Shown here piece by piece: positions 51,802-61,200 of a DNA stretch of 64,000 nucleotides (within the stretch, counting starts at the first letter, position 1; every line of letters starts with the position of its first letter). A program made the translations under genes and the position numbers. The stretch spans positions 124,001 to 188,000 of the forward strand of contig NZ_JALBYU010000002.1 in the NCBI RefSeq assembly GCF_029963765.1. Reading direction: 5' to 3'. This DNA is from Pseudomonas sp. UYIF39. Its GTDB lineage: Bacteria; Pseudomonadota; Gammaproteobacteria; Pseudomonadales; Pseudomonadaceae. Below the pieces are notes generated by a model, which was not told the DNA's origin, made no database searches, and saw only the letters and a list, made by a program, of their open reading frames with translations.

Positions 51802-52185
51802 ATGAAGCAATACTCGCAATCCTTTAAAGCTTTGATGCTGACTGCGGTCATGGCTTTGCCATCAATGGCCTTCGCGGCTGAGCCTGCAATGATGAAAGAC
51901 GGGATGATGGTCGATCATAAGGGTATGACGGTGTACACGTTCGACAAGGACGCTGGCGGCAAGTCTATGTGTAACGGTGATTGTGCCAAGAACTGGCCAC
52001 CGATGATGGCCCCGGCGGGTGCCAAGGCCGAAGGCAAATGGAGCGTCATCAAGCGTGATGACGGCATGATGCAATACGCTTACGACGGTAAGCCGCTGTA
52101 CACCTTTATGAAGGACGAAAAGCCCGGAGAAATGAAAGGTGACGGCATGAAAGACGTGTGGCACGTGATGCGCGAGCACAAGTAA
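51802..52185 (+). CDS. Secreted COG4315 repeat protein
   Basis: 127 residues with signal peptide MKQYSQSFKALMLTAVMALPSMAFAAE. The mature part holds two repeats, GMTVYTFDKDAGGKSMCNGDCAKNWPP and GKPLYTFMKDEKPGEMKGDGMKDVW, of the Lipoprotein_15 (Yx(FWY)xxD) family. Met-rich segments and the two Cys in SMCNGDC are noticeable and could bind metal or redox partners. Function unknown. AAAGGAAGG precedes the ATG. It is divergent from phoB and lies downstream of the plus-strand PHO-box-like site, so Pho control is possible. Confidence 0.88.
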   Translation: MKQYSQSFKALMLTAVMALPSMAFAAEPAMMKDGMMVDHKGMTVYTFDKDAGGKSMCNGDCAKNWPPMMAPAGAKAEGKWSVIKRDDGMMQYAYDGKPLYTFMKDEKPGEMKGDGMKDVWHVMREHK

Positions 52186-52205
52186 GTGATTCGCTGAAGC
52201 CGTAA

Positions 52206-52267
52206 AAAGATCGCAGCCTGCGGCAGCTCCTTGTAAACATCAGGAGCTGTTGCGGGCTGCGATCTTT
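52206..52267. repeat. Inverted repeat (GATCGCAGCC family)
   Basis: AAAGATCGCAGCCTGCGGCA.. and ..TGTTGCGGGCTGCGATCTTT pair with few mismatches (24-base arms). Between the COG4315 gene and the ubiA stop. Confidence 0.8.
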
Positions 52268-52280
52268 GCGCTTCATAACC

Positions 52281-53171
52281 TCAGCGCAGCGCGTAATCCA
52301 GCACAATCCCGACAAAAATTGCCAACCCGGCCCAGTGGTTGTGCAGAAACGCCTGGAAGCAGCGCATCCGGTCCTTGCCGCGGGTGTACCAGAACTCCCA
52401 CGCAAAACAGCCCGCCGCCGCCAGCAATCCCAAGTGGAACCAGCCACCGAGCTCGAATTTCGACCCGGCCAGCAGCAGACAACCCAGCGCCAACCCTTGC
52501 AGGGTCAGGATGATCACCCGGTCCGCGTCGCCAAAAAGAATCGCCGTGGATTTCACACCGATCTTCAAGTCATCGTCGCGGTCGGTCATGGCGTAGTAGG
52601 TGTCGTAGCCCACCGTCCACAGCAGGTTGGCGATCCACAGCAACCACGCCGCCGCCGGCAGTTCACCGGTTTCGGCGGTGAACGCCATCGGCATCCCCCA
52701 GGAGAACGCCGCGCCCAGCACCACTTGCGGGTAATAGGTGTAGCGCTTCATGAACGGGTAAGTGAAGGCCAGTGCCAAACCGCCGAACGACAGCCAGACT
52801 GTGGCCGCATTGGTGCATAGCACCAACAGGAAACTCACGCCCATCAGCAGCGCGAAGAACATCAGGGCTTCTTTGGAACTGATCTTGCCGCTGACCAACG
52901 GCCGCTGTTCGGTGCGTTTCACGTGGCCGTCGACCTTGCGGTCTGCCCAATCGTTGATCACGCAGCCGCCGGCGCGGGTCAGCACCACGCCCAGGACGAA
53001 AATCACCACGTTGGCCAGCGACGGCGAACCTTTACCTGCAATCCACAGAGCCCACAGCGTCGGCCACAGCAGCAGGTAAATGCCGATCGGTTTGTCCATG
53101 CGGGTCAGCTGAATGAAATCCCAAGCCCGTGGATTTAAGCGATTCAGGGACTTGAGCAGGCTCTGGTACAT
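52281..53171 (-). CDS. ubiA: 4-hydroxybenzoate octaprenyltransferase
   Basis: Start [19 protein letters not shown], overlapping the ubiC stop by one base (TGATG); 36 residues upstream in frame lie inside ubiC and are rejected. 296 residues with eight or nine helices; the first Asp-rich motif is [15 protein letters not shown] and the second [27 protein letters not shown], typical of UbiA prenyltransferases. It joins the polyprenyl chain to 4-hydroxybenzoate in the inner membrane for ubiquinone synthesis, using the product of UbiC just upstream. Confidence 0.96.
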   Translation of the reverse strand: MYQSLLKSLNRLNPRAWDFIQLTRMDKPIGIYLLLWPTLWALWIAGKGSPSLANVVIFVLGVVLTRAGGCVINDWADRKVDGHVKRTEQRPLVSGKISSKEALMFFALLMGVSFLLVLCTNAATVWLSFGGLALAFTYPFMKRYTYYPQVVLGAAFSWGMPMAFTAETGELPAAAWLLWIANLLWTVGYDTYYAMTDRDDDLKIGVKSTAILFGDADRVIILTLQGLALGCLLLAGSKFELGGWFHLGLLAAAGCFAWEFWYTRGKDRMRCFQAFLHNHWAGLAIFVGIVLDYALR

Positions 53172-53734
53172 CAGCAATTCTCCGGATGGGCGCGGGTGGC
53201 GTTCCACAAGGTCGGCAAGAAAATTTCCGCCACCAGCACACTCAAGGCGCCGCGGTCGAAACGCGAACGGCGGCCCCACAGTTCAGGTGCCTGGGACTCC
53301 ATCGGCAGCCACTCCTGAGGATAGTGACAAACCTCGATAGCGCGGCGCTGGAACGCTTGATCGCAAAACAGCAATTCCCCCAGGGAGCGGCTGCCCAACT
53401 CGTCCATGTGCAGACCGTCGCCCTGCAACGCGCTACGCGCCGCCACGCTGCGGGCAAACACCCAGGCTTCGCCGTGGCCGCGCAGATACACCTCGCGAAC
53501 CCAGCCCTCGCTGCCTTCGGCCAGGTCCAGGGCGGCGCATTCGTCGGCGCGCAGTGATTGCCAGCCTTCGAAGAGTGGCGTGACGCTGAAGCCGTCATTC
53601 GACAAACGGATCAGCCGTCGGGTCAAAGAGCCTTCATCGAACAGCCAGTCGAGGGTAGACGTGTCGGGGAGGGGCGTCAGTTGGCTGCGAGGGAGCCAAA
53701 GGGGGGGCACGGCGGGGAATTTTGAGTGCGGCAC
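53171..53734 (-). CDS. ubiC: Chorismate pyruvate-lyase
   Basis: GTG start; 187 residues. UbiC pattern: [60 protein letters not shown] and [27 protein letters not shown]. Active-site Arg in REVYL and Glu in VAEIFLP are present. It converts chorismate to 4-hydroxybenzoate and pyruvate, the first committed ubiquinone step. Translationally coupled to ubiA. Divergent from rubredoxin, unlike the enteric ubiCA location. Confidence 0.92.
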   Translation of the reverse strand: MPHSKFPAVPPLWLPRSQLTPLPDTSTLDWLFDEGSLTRRLIRLSNDGFSVTPLFEGWQSLRADECAALDLAEGSEGWVREVYLRGHGEAWVFARSVAARSALQGDGLHMDELGSRSLGELLFCDQAFQRRAIEVCHYPQEWLPMESQAPELWGRRSRFDRGALSVLVAEIFLPTLWNATRAHPENC

Positions 53735-53934
53735 AGTGAGTCATTATTGGCAGCAAATGAGGCGGCGAGCTTACCATGTCAGCCGGCGATTTTGATTGAT
53801 CCGGCCGGCCATTGCGTCGAACAGGCTTGCATCTGCCGGGCCCGATCAGTACAAAACGCGCTGAGCCGGACGGCAGCGCTCCAATCATCGACCGTTCGCG
53901 CCGGCAAAAGCCTGAATCTTGAGGATGTACGTGA

Positions 53935-54102
53935 ATGAAAAAGTGGCAATGTGTGGTCTGCGGCCTGATTTATAACGAAGCCGACGGCTGGCCGGACGAC
54001 GGCATTGCGCCGGGCACGCTGTGGCAAGACGTGCCGGAAGACTGGCTGTGCCCGGACTGCGGCGTGGGCAAGATGGATTTCGAAATGATCGAAATCAACT
54101 AA
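53935..54102 (+). CDS. rubA: Rubredoxin
   Basis: 55 residues, too short for usual ORF cut-offs. The reading is [19 protein letters not shown]... [20 protein letters not shown]. Two CxxCG-type pairs (CVVCG at 6-10 and CPDCG near 39) coordinate one iron. It carries electrons for alkane hydroxylase or oxidative-stress reductases. The rubredoxin reductase gene follows after 19 bases, giving an NAD(P)H to rubredoxin relay. Only one rubredoxin gene is visible here, while PAO1 has two in this position. Confidence 0.95.
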   Translation: MKKWQCVVCGLIYNEADGWPDDGIAPGTLWQDVPEDWLCPDCGVGKMDFEMIEIN

Positions 54103-54121
54103 GACATTAGAGGAGTAAGGA

Positions 54122-55270
54122 ATGAACGCACCTGTCGTGATCGTCGGCACCGGGCTAGCTGGCTACAACCTGGCCCGGGAGTTTCGCAAACTCGATGGCG
54201 AAACCCCGCTGCTGCTGATTACTGCAGATGACGGACGCTCCTACTCCAAGCCGATGCTCTCCACCGGCTTCGGCAAAAACAAAGACGCCGACGGCCTGAG
54301 CATGGCCGAACCCGGCACCATGGCCGAGCAGTTGAAGGCCGAAGTGCGTACTCACACGCGCATCAGTGGCATCGACCCTGGCCACAAGCGCTTGTGGATC
54401 GGTGAGGAAGCGGTGTTTTACCGTGACCTGATCCTCGCCTGGGGCGCAGAAACCGTGCGAGTGCCAATTGAAGGCGACGCGGCTGACGCAGTCTTCCCGA
54501 TCAACGATCTGGAAGACTACGCACGTTTTCGCGCGGCTGCGGCCGGCAAACGTCGGGTGTTGTTGCTCGGCGCCGGCCTGATTGGCTGCGAGTTCGCCAA
54601 CGACCTGATCCTTGGCGGCTACGAGGTGCAACTGGTTGCACCGTGCGAGCAGGTGATGCCGACCCTGTTGCACCCGGCGGCGGCCGCTGCGGTCCAGGCC
54701 GGGCTGGAAAGCCTGGGCGCACGCTTCCACCTTGGGCCGGTGCTCAATCGCTTGCAGCGCGTTGCTGACGGACTGGAAGCGCATCTGTCCGATGGCCAGG
54801 TGATCCCTTGCGACGTGGTGGTGTCGGCCATTGGTCTGCGTCCGCGCATCGACCTGGCGGCGGCGGCCGGTGTGCAGGTCAATCGCGGTGTGGTGGTCGA
54901 TCGCCACCTGAAAACCTCCCACGCCAATATCTATGCCTTGGGCGACTGCGCCGAAGTCGATGGGCTGAATCTGTTGTACGTCATGCCCCTCATGAGCTGT
55001 GCGAGAGCGCTGGCCCAGACCCTCGCCGGAAACCCGACGGCGGTAAGTTATGGCCCGATGCCCATCACCGTAAAAACGCCAGTCTGCCCATTGGTGGTTT
55101 CACCGCCGCCACGGGGTTTGGAGGGCGTCTGGACGGTCGAAGGGCAGGGCGCGGACATCAAGGTATTGTGCCGCGATGCCAGCGGCAAACTGCTGGGTTA
55201 TGCCCTGACAGGCGCGGCGGTGATGGAAAAACTGGCCCTGAACAAAGAACTTCCGGCATTGCTGGCGTAA
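54122..55270 (+). CDS. Rubredoxin-NAD(+) reductase
   Basis: 382 residues of the two-dinucleotide-binding-domain flavoprotein family. FAD motif [21 protein letters not shown] at the N-terminus, NAD(H) motif [17 protein letters not shown] near residue 142, and third FAD motif [13 protein letters not shown] near 275. It transfers electrons from NADH through FAD to rubredoxin encoded just upstream. GAGGAGTAAGGA precedes the ATG. C-terminal ~100 residues form the rubredoxin-reductase-specific domain. Confidence 0.95.
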   Translation: MNAPVVIVGTGLAGYNLAREFRKLDGETPLLLITADDGRSYSKPMLSTGFGKNKDADGLSMAEPGTMAEQLKAEVRTHTRISGIDPGHKRLWIGEEAVFYRDLILAWGAETVRVPIEGDAADAVFPINDLEDYARFRAAAAGKRRVLLLGAGLIGCEFANDLILGGYEVQLVAPCEQVMPTLLHPAAAAAVQAGLESLGARFHLGPVLNRLQRVADGLEAHLSDGQVIPCDVVVSAIGLRPRIDLAAAAGVQVNRGVVVDRHLKTSHANIYALGDCAEVDGLNLLYVMPLMSCARALAQTLAGNPTAVSYGPMPITVKTPVCPLVVSPPPRGLEGVWTVEGQGADIKVLCRDASGKLLGYALTGAAVMEKLALNKELPALLA

Positions 55271-55462
55271 ATACCGGTCGTTCTGTCGGAATCACCCCTC
55301 TTTTGCCCTTACAAAGGTCGCGCCGAGACTGGCGCGGCTCTTCGCTGCGTGCCATCCTCACTCCCGTCTGCCGCAGAGTAGAGCACCTGCGGCGCTTTGG
55401 GCGCTGTTCCAACGAGAACAGCACGGACATAACAACAAAAAACCGTCAAAGGGGCTTCACTA

Positions 55463-55738
55463 ATGCGTAAACCAGAACTCGCCGCTGCAATTGCTGAAAA
55501 AGCAGACCTCACCAAAGAACAGGCCAACCGCGTTCTCAACGCCGTTCTCGAAGAAATCACCGGCGCTCTGCACCGCAAGGACAGCGTCACGCTGGTGGGC
55601 TTCGGTACCTTCCTGCAACGCCACCGCGGTGCCCGCACCGGCAAAAACCCGCAAACCGGTGAGCCCGTCAAAATCAAGGCCAGCAACACTGTTGCGTTCA
55701 AGCCAGGCAAATCGTTGAAAGACAGCGTTAATCCGTAA
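55463..55738 (+). CDS. hupA: HU family DNA-binding protein
   Basis: 91 residues beginning MRKPELAAAIAEKADLTKEQANRVLNAVLEEIT, with the beta-arm RHRGARTGKNPQTGEPVKIKASNTVAFKPGKSLKDSVN. HU binds and bends DNA as a dimer in the nucleoid. The proline at the tip of the beta-arm (NPQTGEP) is present. AAAGGGGCTTCACTA precedes the start. A strong terminator follows 40 bases later. Confidence 0.95.
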   Translation: MRKPELAAAIAEKADLTKEQANRVLNAVLEEITGALHRKDSVTLVGFGTFLQRHRGARTGKNPQTGEPVKIKASNTVAFKPGKSLKDSVNP

Positions 55739-55775
55739 CACGCACCGACTTCCCGCGTAGCCGGGTGAGCGGGAT

Positions 55776-55816
55776 AAAAAATGGGCACGCCAACGAGGTT
55801 GGGTGCCCATTTTTTT
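55776..55816 (+). terminator. Rho-independent terminator of hupA
   Basis: AAAAATGGGCACGCCAAC-GAG-GTTGGGTGCCCATTTTTT: long stem with one bulged G, flanked by A and T tracts. Confidence 0.92.
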
Positions 55817-55949
55817 ATGGGGCGAGGGTAACGCCAATCAGTTAAGCCAAGACGCGATCCGTGTAGCAGCTGGCGAAGCCTGCGTTCGGCTGCGCAGCAG
55901 TCGTAAAATCAGAAAATGCGATGCGTCAGGCTCAACGTGCACTCAGGGT

Positions 55950-56333
55950 CTACGACTGCTTGGCGAGTATCGCTGCCATCTCCGGCTCATCCAGATGATC
56001 CAGCGTTCGCTCCACCATCAAATGCACGCCGTCAGCCATGCGGCTGAGCGCTAAGGCTACGGAACGGCGGGAACCGTCCACGTCGTCGGCGAGGTTCGCG
56101 GCGATGGCGCTGATGGACAGCAAATCTTCCGAGGCATTGGCGAGAAGGGTTTCAGGGTTGATGTCCGGGCAGACGCGGAAGAGCTGGCCGTTGCGTTTTG
56201 GTGGTTTGGGGTCGGCTGGCGGGAAGTGATGGCCGAGGGCGCGCTCGGCGGCTTCGTTGAGTTTGTTTGAATCGGGGCTTTCGTAGGGGGAGACGGGATC
56301 GGTATCGGGTGGGTTGGGTGTGACCTTGAACAT
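55950..56333 (-). CDS. DUF6124-family protein
   Basis: Start MFKVTPNPPDTDPVSPYES with AAGGA upstream; 11 residues further upstream in the frame are rejected. 127 residues: a disordered, proline-rich N-terminus and a helical C-terminal half (LFRVCPDINPETLLANASEDLLSISAIAANLADDVDGSRRSVALALSRMADGVHLMVERTLDHL). This pattern is abundant and multi-copy in Pseudomonas (DUF6124), with unknown function. Located between HU and the duplicated DUF2931 genes. Confidence 0.75.
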   Translation of the reverse strand: MFKVTPNPPDTDPVSPYESPDSNKLNEAAERALGHHFPPADPKPPKRNGQLFRVCPDINPETLLANASEDLLSISAIAANLADDVDGSRRSVALALSRMADGVHLMVERTLDHLDEPEMAAILAKQS

Positions 56334-56691
56334 GATCTTCAATTCCTTGAATGATGCTGACAACACTTCGCCGACTAAACGAAGGGGTGGCAGCTGTACG
56401 CAGGTTAGTCGGACCGGGGAATTGAAGAAGCCGGCGCACCCGAAGGTGCCCTACGCACAGCCACCATCAAATGCAGGTAGGAAATACCTGTCTGACAGAA
56501 GCTTGTGCATCTTCAATTACCAGCGAGCGACTAAACCCGATCACTGATGGGCAGTGACAGGAACCAAGTTACCGACCGCCCCCAAGGCGCACAAGCCGGC
56601 GGATTCTGGCGTAGCCGTAGGCAACGACGCAAGGTGTTGTAGCTTTCACGACGTTACCTACAAGGCTTTTAAACAAGCATGGTCAAGCGGT
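56334..56691. other. Intergenic region, nothing recognised
   Basis: 358 bases between the DUF6124 gene start and the immunity gene repeat. No credible gene, REP or terminator was found; base composition is less GC-rich than the surrounding core genes, suggesting accessory DNA. Confidence 0.4.
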
Positions 56692-56719
56692 GTTTAGCCA
56701 TCGAAAATCTTGGCGCTCC

Positions 56720-57406
56720 CTACCAACTTCCATAGGGAATGCCGAATTTGTCGATGTAGGCTTTGGACTCCTCTGAAAGCGGCCGATGTTTTCCATTGGA
56801 CGTGCCCCCGTAGGGGCCTTTGGGACTGATCGTGCCTTGGACTCGGGTGACTTCGGTCGATTGAAGACAGGCCCCACCCAACCACACTTTGGCGACTCCT
56901 CCTGGCGCCAGGTCGATAGTCAAAAACTTTCGGTAATCGGTTTTCCATTTGCCTACCGCACCGCAATAAGCTGTTTCACCCTTGAGCATGGTGTTCCGCG
57001 CAGATTGGGGGATCTCGATGTAGGCCTCGTAGGTCTGCGGTTCTGCCATGGACTGCCAGCGCACATAAACCAAACGAGGCAGGTCAGCCCCCGTTACATA
57101 TCGACCTTTTCCTCCCGGATCTTTAAACCATCCTTTTGCATCACCCTTGAAGTGAGCCGGTATACCTTTACTTAGCCCTCGGGGATAACCAGTCGAGGGT
57201 ATTCCTCTACCAGCGCCCCGAAACACATGTGCATTGATATCCACGACGTCAGCGGTTTCAATCCAAACCTCCATATAGTCGGGCGCAAAAAAATTGAGGC
57301 TCCAAGCGTCGTAAGGTAAGGATCTACTCCCGTAAGAGGCACATCCTCCCAACAACACAAATAGCAGCGCAAGGCCGGCCTTAAGCGGGGATGAGCGCTT
57401 ACGCAT
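56720..57406 (-). CDS. DUF2931 lipoprotein, copy 2 (likely T6SS immunity)
   Basis: Start MRKRSSPLKAGLALLFVLLGGCASYG, an upstream extended frame being read through the effector remnant. Lipobox LGGC with Cys22, so the protein is a lipoprotein, probably periplasmic. 228 residues of DUF2931: LNFFAPDYMEVWIETADVVDINAHVFRGAG, VYVRWQSMAEPQTYEAYIEIP. Paralogous to the neighbouring gene (57513-58199), most positions identical by eye. DUF2931 proteins adjacent to Tle1-type phospholipases are likely immunity proteins that block the effector in the periplasm. The two copies may differ in specificity. Confidence 0.8.
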   Translation of the reverse strand: MRKRSSPLKAGLALLFVLLGGCASYGSRSLPYDAWSLNFFAPDYMEVWIETADVVDINAHVFRGAGRGIPSTGYPRGLSKGIPAHFKGDAKGWFKDPGGKGRYVTGADLPRLVYVRWQSMAEPQTYEAYIEIPQSARNTMLKGETAYCGAVGKWKTDYRKFLTIDLAPGGVAKVWLGGACLQSTEVTRVQGTISPKGPYGGTSNGKHRPLSEESKAYIDKFGIPYGSW

Positions 57407-57407
57407 T

Positions 57408-57470
57408 GGGATGCATAACGCGCTCTTGGTACTCCGCGGGCCGATTGATAAACATGATGTCAGAAGCAAT
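57408..57470 (-). pseudogene. Remnant of the effector gene 3' end
   Basis: On the minus strand the frame gives ..IMFINRPAEYQERVMHPNA then stop, aligning with the C-terminus of the VgrG-Tle1 protein (..IVFIDRPAENYVRVVHPHE, stop). It ends where the second immunity gene begins, as the intact gene does with the first. About 20 codons of similarity are seen. Confidence 0.75.
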
Positions 57471-57483
57471 AGCTGTCGGATGG

Positions 57484-58262
57484 TGTTTAACCTTCGGAAG
57501 TATTGGCACTCCTTACCAACTCCCATAGGGGATTCCGAACTTTTCGATATAGGCTTTGGACTCTTCTGAAAGCGGCCGATGTTTTCCATTGGACGTGCCC
57601 CCGTAGGGGCCTTTGGAACTGATCGTGCCTTGGACACGGATGGCTTCGGTCGACAATAGGCATTGGCCGCCAAGCCATACCTTGGCGATTCCTCCTGGCG
57701 CCAGGCCCACTACCACCATGTCTCGATAATCCGTTATCCATTTACCGTCCGCACGACAAAAGGTTCTTTCACCCTGGAGCATGGTTTTGCGCGCCGATTC
57801 GGGGATCTCTATGTACGCTTCATAAGTCTGCGGTTCGGCCATGGACTGCCAGCGTACGTAGACCAAACGTGGAAGGTCAGCACCCCTTACGAACCGACCT
57901 TTTCCTGTCGGATTTTTAAACCATCCTTTTGCATCACCCCTAAAACGGGTTGGTATGCCTTTACTTAGCCCTCGGGGATAACCAGTCGCGGGAACCCCGC
58001 TACCCGCACCTCGAAATACACGCTCCTTGATATCAACGACATCCGCCGTTTCGATCCAGACCTCCATGTAGTCGGGTGAAAAAAATCTGAGGCTCCAATC
58101 GTCATAGGGCAATGATCTGTGTTCGCCAAAGGCACATCCGCCCAACAGTGGGATCAGCAGCACAAAGCCTAATTTGAGCATCCATGGGCGCTTACTCATG
58201 GGGATGTACCACGCGTACATAGTTTTCGGCGGGTCGATCGATAAACACGATGTTCAGATCGC
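57484..58262. repeat. Duplicated unit 1 (effector tail plus immunity gene)
   Basis: The intact counterpart of 56692-57470; period between units is about 792 bases. Boundaries were found by matching 30 bases beyond the immunity stop and 60 bases of the effector end. Confidence 0.75.
57513..58199 (-). CDS. DUF2931 lipoprotein, copy 1 (likely T6SS immunity)
   Basis: Start MSKRPWMLKLGFVLLIPLLGGCAFG; its ATG overlaps the stop of the effector gene by eight bases, so the two are translationally coupled. Signal peptide and lipobox LGGC with Cys22. 228 residues, nearly the same layout as copy 2. Sequence core LRFFSPDYMEVWIETADVVDIKERVFRGAGSGVPATGYPRGL. Immunity to the fused Tle1-type effector is inferred from gene position, family and periplasmic localisation. 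Confidence 0.85.
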   Translation of the reverse strand: MSKRPWMLKLGFVLLIPLLGGCAFGEHRSLPYDDWSLRFFSPDYMEVWIETADVVDIKERVFRGAGSGVPATGYPRGLSKGIPTRFRGDAKGWFKNPTGKGRFVRGADLPRLVYVRWQSMAEPQTYEAYIEIPESARKTMLQGERTFCRADGKWITDYRDMVVVGLAPGGIAKVWLGGQCLLSTEAIRVQGTISSKGPYGGTSNGKHRPLSEESKAYIEKFGIPYGSW

Positions 58263-61200
58263 TCTCGTTCCAGCCCTTGGCAGCATTCCAATTGGCAGAC
58301 AGATGTATGTAACGGCGAAAGAGCAACTCCTCTTCGTCAAGGCTCAAGCTCGCGCGCCGGGTGTCACCCAGCGCATAAGCCATCAGTTTTTCGGCAATCG
58401 GTTTCAACTCCTCTGGTAACGCGTACTTTTGATCCGCATCGTCAATAACCATGAACGGGACGTCGTGCCTGGCCCCCAACTCGCGCATGATTCGCAGGTA
58501 AACCAACGCCAGATCGTTGCGCACAGTCCGCTCGCTGTGGATCGCTGCATAGACATTTTTCGATTTGGATCTGTCGCCTTTTGCGTTGCTAGTCATCTCC
58601 ACCGCCCAAGTTTTCACCTTCAGTGTCAGCCCATACAGATTGAGCTGATCCTGAAGGCGACCCAGTTCTTGCTCAGCCCAGCGATAGGCAGTTGACGCTG
58701 TAGAAGGCACGTAAAGATCTTCGTCGCGGCTACAGCGCGGCTTACTGAGCAGAACTCGTTCAATGATGTTCGGTAGATACCCGCCACCCAGGTCAGAGTG
58801 GACGCCGGGGAGCACGATATCGGCGGTGCCGGCGCTGTTGAGCGAGAAGTTGTGGCGACGCTCATCCCCTGCCACCAAATGCACAACTTTTTTTGCGATA
58901 TCGGGCGCTAGAAACAAGTTGACGCCGGGGTTTATGGCGTCATGGACGCTCAAGTCGCCGTCGGTAATGCTAGCGACGGCGGCAGCGGTATCGAAGATGC
59001 CGATAAAGTTTATGGAGACGTCGGTGTTGGCGCGCCAGGCAAAATTTTCGATGAACAGTGAAGAGTCGCTTGGCAATAACTCTGCCAATGGATTTTGTTC
59101 TCCTTTCGATACTTCATTGGCAAAGTGCCGTGCGGCAGCGGCGCCGCGACTGAAGCCGAAGATATCAAACTCGACAGACTCAACTTTCCGGTTGGGGTTT
59201 GCCAATTCGAATAGACGAATTTCACTAAAGATACTTGCCGGGCTTTGCTTAACTCTTTCCAATACACCTTGGGCACCGATGCCGGTTGCCAGTGAAAAAG
59301 GTGAATCCCCTTCGCCACTGCTAGTACCGATGCCATCCAGATAAACGGGGATGTACCCTATGGTTTCGTCATCAGCCAAGAGCCGCTGACTGTCATTGGT
59401 GTACAGCTCATACAGCTTCGCCACATTACTCGTATCATTCCCATAGCTGCTCTCCGGCGTGCTCCCCAAACCGTCATACCCATTAGCCTGACAAAACTGC
59501 CGAATATCCTCAGCCTCCTCCAGCAGATTCACATCTCGCGCATAGCACCCAGCAACCATCTCACTGTTGGATCGGTTGTTCCCGGTGCCATCAAAAAACA
59601 CGCCAATCCGCAAAGTAATCCCTTCCTCTTCGACTTCTTCCTCCTCTTCCTCCAGCTCATCCGATTCATTTTCTTTTGATGGCTCAGGCGCGACGGACAC
59701 CAACAAGCCCGCCGCAGCCCCCTGCAGTAATGTATGTGCAGCCGTACCCGGCGTTGGAGAACCGCCGACCTCAATCGCGCTACTACTGAAAATACCGTCG
59801 GAGTTGAGCACGATGTGTTGATCGCCGACCTTTATGGAAAGGCTCTCACCCGCATCTATCACAAGGTGCGCGCCTGCCTTGATGTGCATGTGCTGACCGG
59901 CTTCGATAACCAGCGTTTTCTCCGATTTTGTGTGGCTGTCCCCAGAGACATGCAGGTAGTCGTTGCCGCTGACCTGGATTTTTCGATCCGACGTGATAGT
60001 GAGGTGCTCTTCAGATCCCAGCACCGTAATACGGTCGCCCTTGATGGTGACTCGACTCTTATTACCCACCTCAATCCGGCTGTCGTTCTCAACCTTCTGT
60101 TCCATATCCCGCTGAGCACGCAGGTAGATCAACTCATCGCCAGCGCGATCGTCCATCGACAGTTCGTTGTAGCCACCCGTAGTGGGGGAGCTGTGGGTTC
60201 GAAGTACGGTTTTGGTTTTATTTTCAGGCAATGAGTAGGGCGGCGGCGTGACCTTGTTGATCAGGCAACCGGTTATCAATGGATTATCGGGATTGCCCTC
60301 GAGGTAGGTAACGAGGACTTCCATCCCGATACGCGGAATGATCACCGTGCCAAAGTTATCGCCCGCCCAGCTGGACGCTACCCGCAGCCAGCAACTGCTG
60401 TTTTCGTTGTTGCGTTCAGACCGGTCCCAGAAAAATTTGACTTTCACGCGACCGTATTCGTCGCAGTAAATCTCCTCACCGACAGGCCCGGTGACGCGGG
60501 CGGTCTGGCAATTCAGCAGGAGCCTTGGTGCCGGCATCGGTGGCCGATAAAACACATCCCAGGGAATTGCACTGAAGCTGTTGCGGTAGCCCTGAACAAA
60601 GCCTTCCTCAGGTTCGGTCGCACTGGTGGCGAACTCCTGGAGCACTTGAGGCTGCTTCCCGGAGTGGGTCACGCTTAGCAGCAGCCATAGATCGTTGTGC
60701 GTTTCGTGTGGGCATTTCGTCAGGTCGAAAAAGTGGCCGCTGCGCAGCGTGGGCTGGTCGCTTTTGCCTTCCGCCAACTGATAATCGACTCGGTGCCGTT
60801 CCAGTGCCTGCCGGGCAAGTTCTTTGCCGCGCTTTTCGCTCTCTAATGTCAGCGGGTAACTATAGTCTTCGAGCTTGGGGTCGAACTCAGCAGTAAAGCG
60901 ACTTTCCAGCAACGCGTTCGGACGTTTCAGGTCGTAGTCACGGCGGGTCACCACGCTGGGGCGGGTTTTGAAACCCATGGAAAACTGGCTGACGACCGGA
61001 TGCTCTGCCACCATGCCGGAGTCTTGCTGATACGGCGTTTCGCCCAGTTTGGGGAAGTATGTCTGGTCATCGGTAAACACCAGCACATGGCCTTCCAGGG
61101 AATGCTGGTGATGCCACGTAATGCCTTCCTCGGCGCAGAGCCGCTGGACGAACTCCAAATCATTTTCCCGGTATTGAGTGCAGTATTCGCGCGCGGGACT

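Larger units (their letters stand above)
56692..57470. repeat. Duplicated unit 2 (effector tail remnant plus immunity gene)
   Basis: This ~780-base unit is a diverged tandem copy of 57484-58262. It includes the second DUF2931 gene, 30 bases downstream of it (GGTGTTTA..TTGGC.CTCC), and upstream a remnant of the effector 3' end (57408-57470). Confidence 0.8.

Noticed and set aside
56720-57673. N-terminally extended version of the second DUF2931 protein (317 codons)
   Set aside because: The extension reads through the effector remnant and the end of copy 1; the lipobox start at 57406 is clear.
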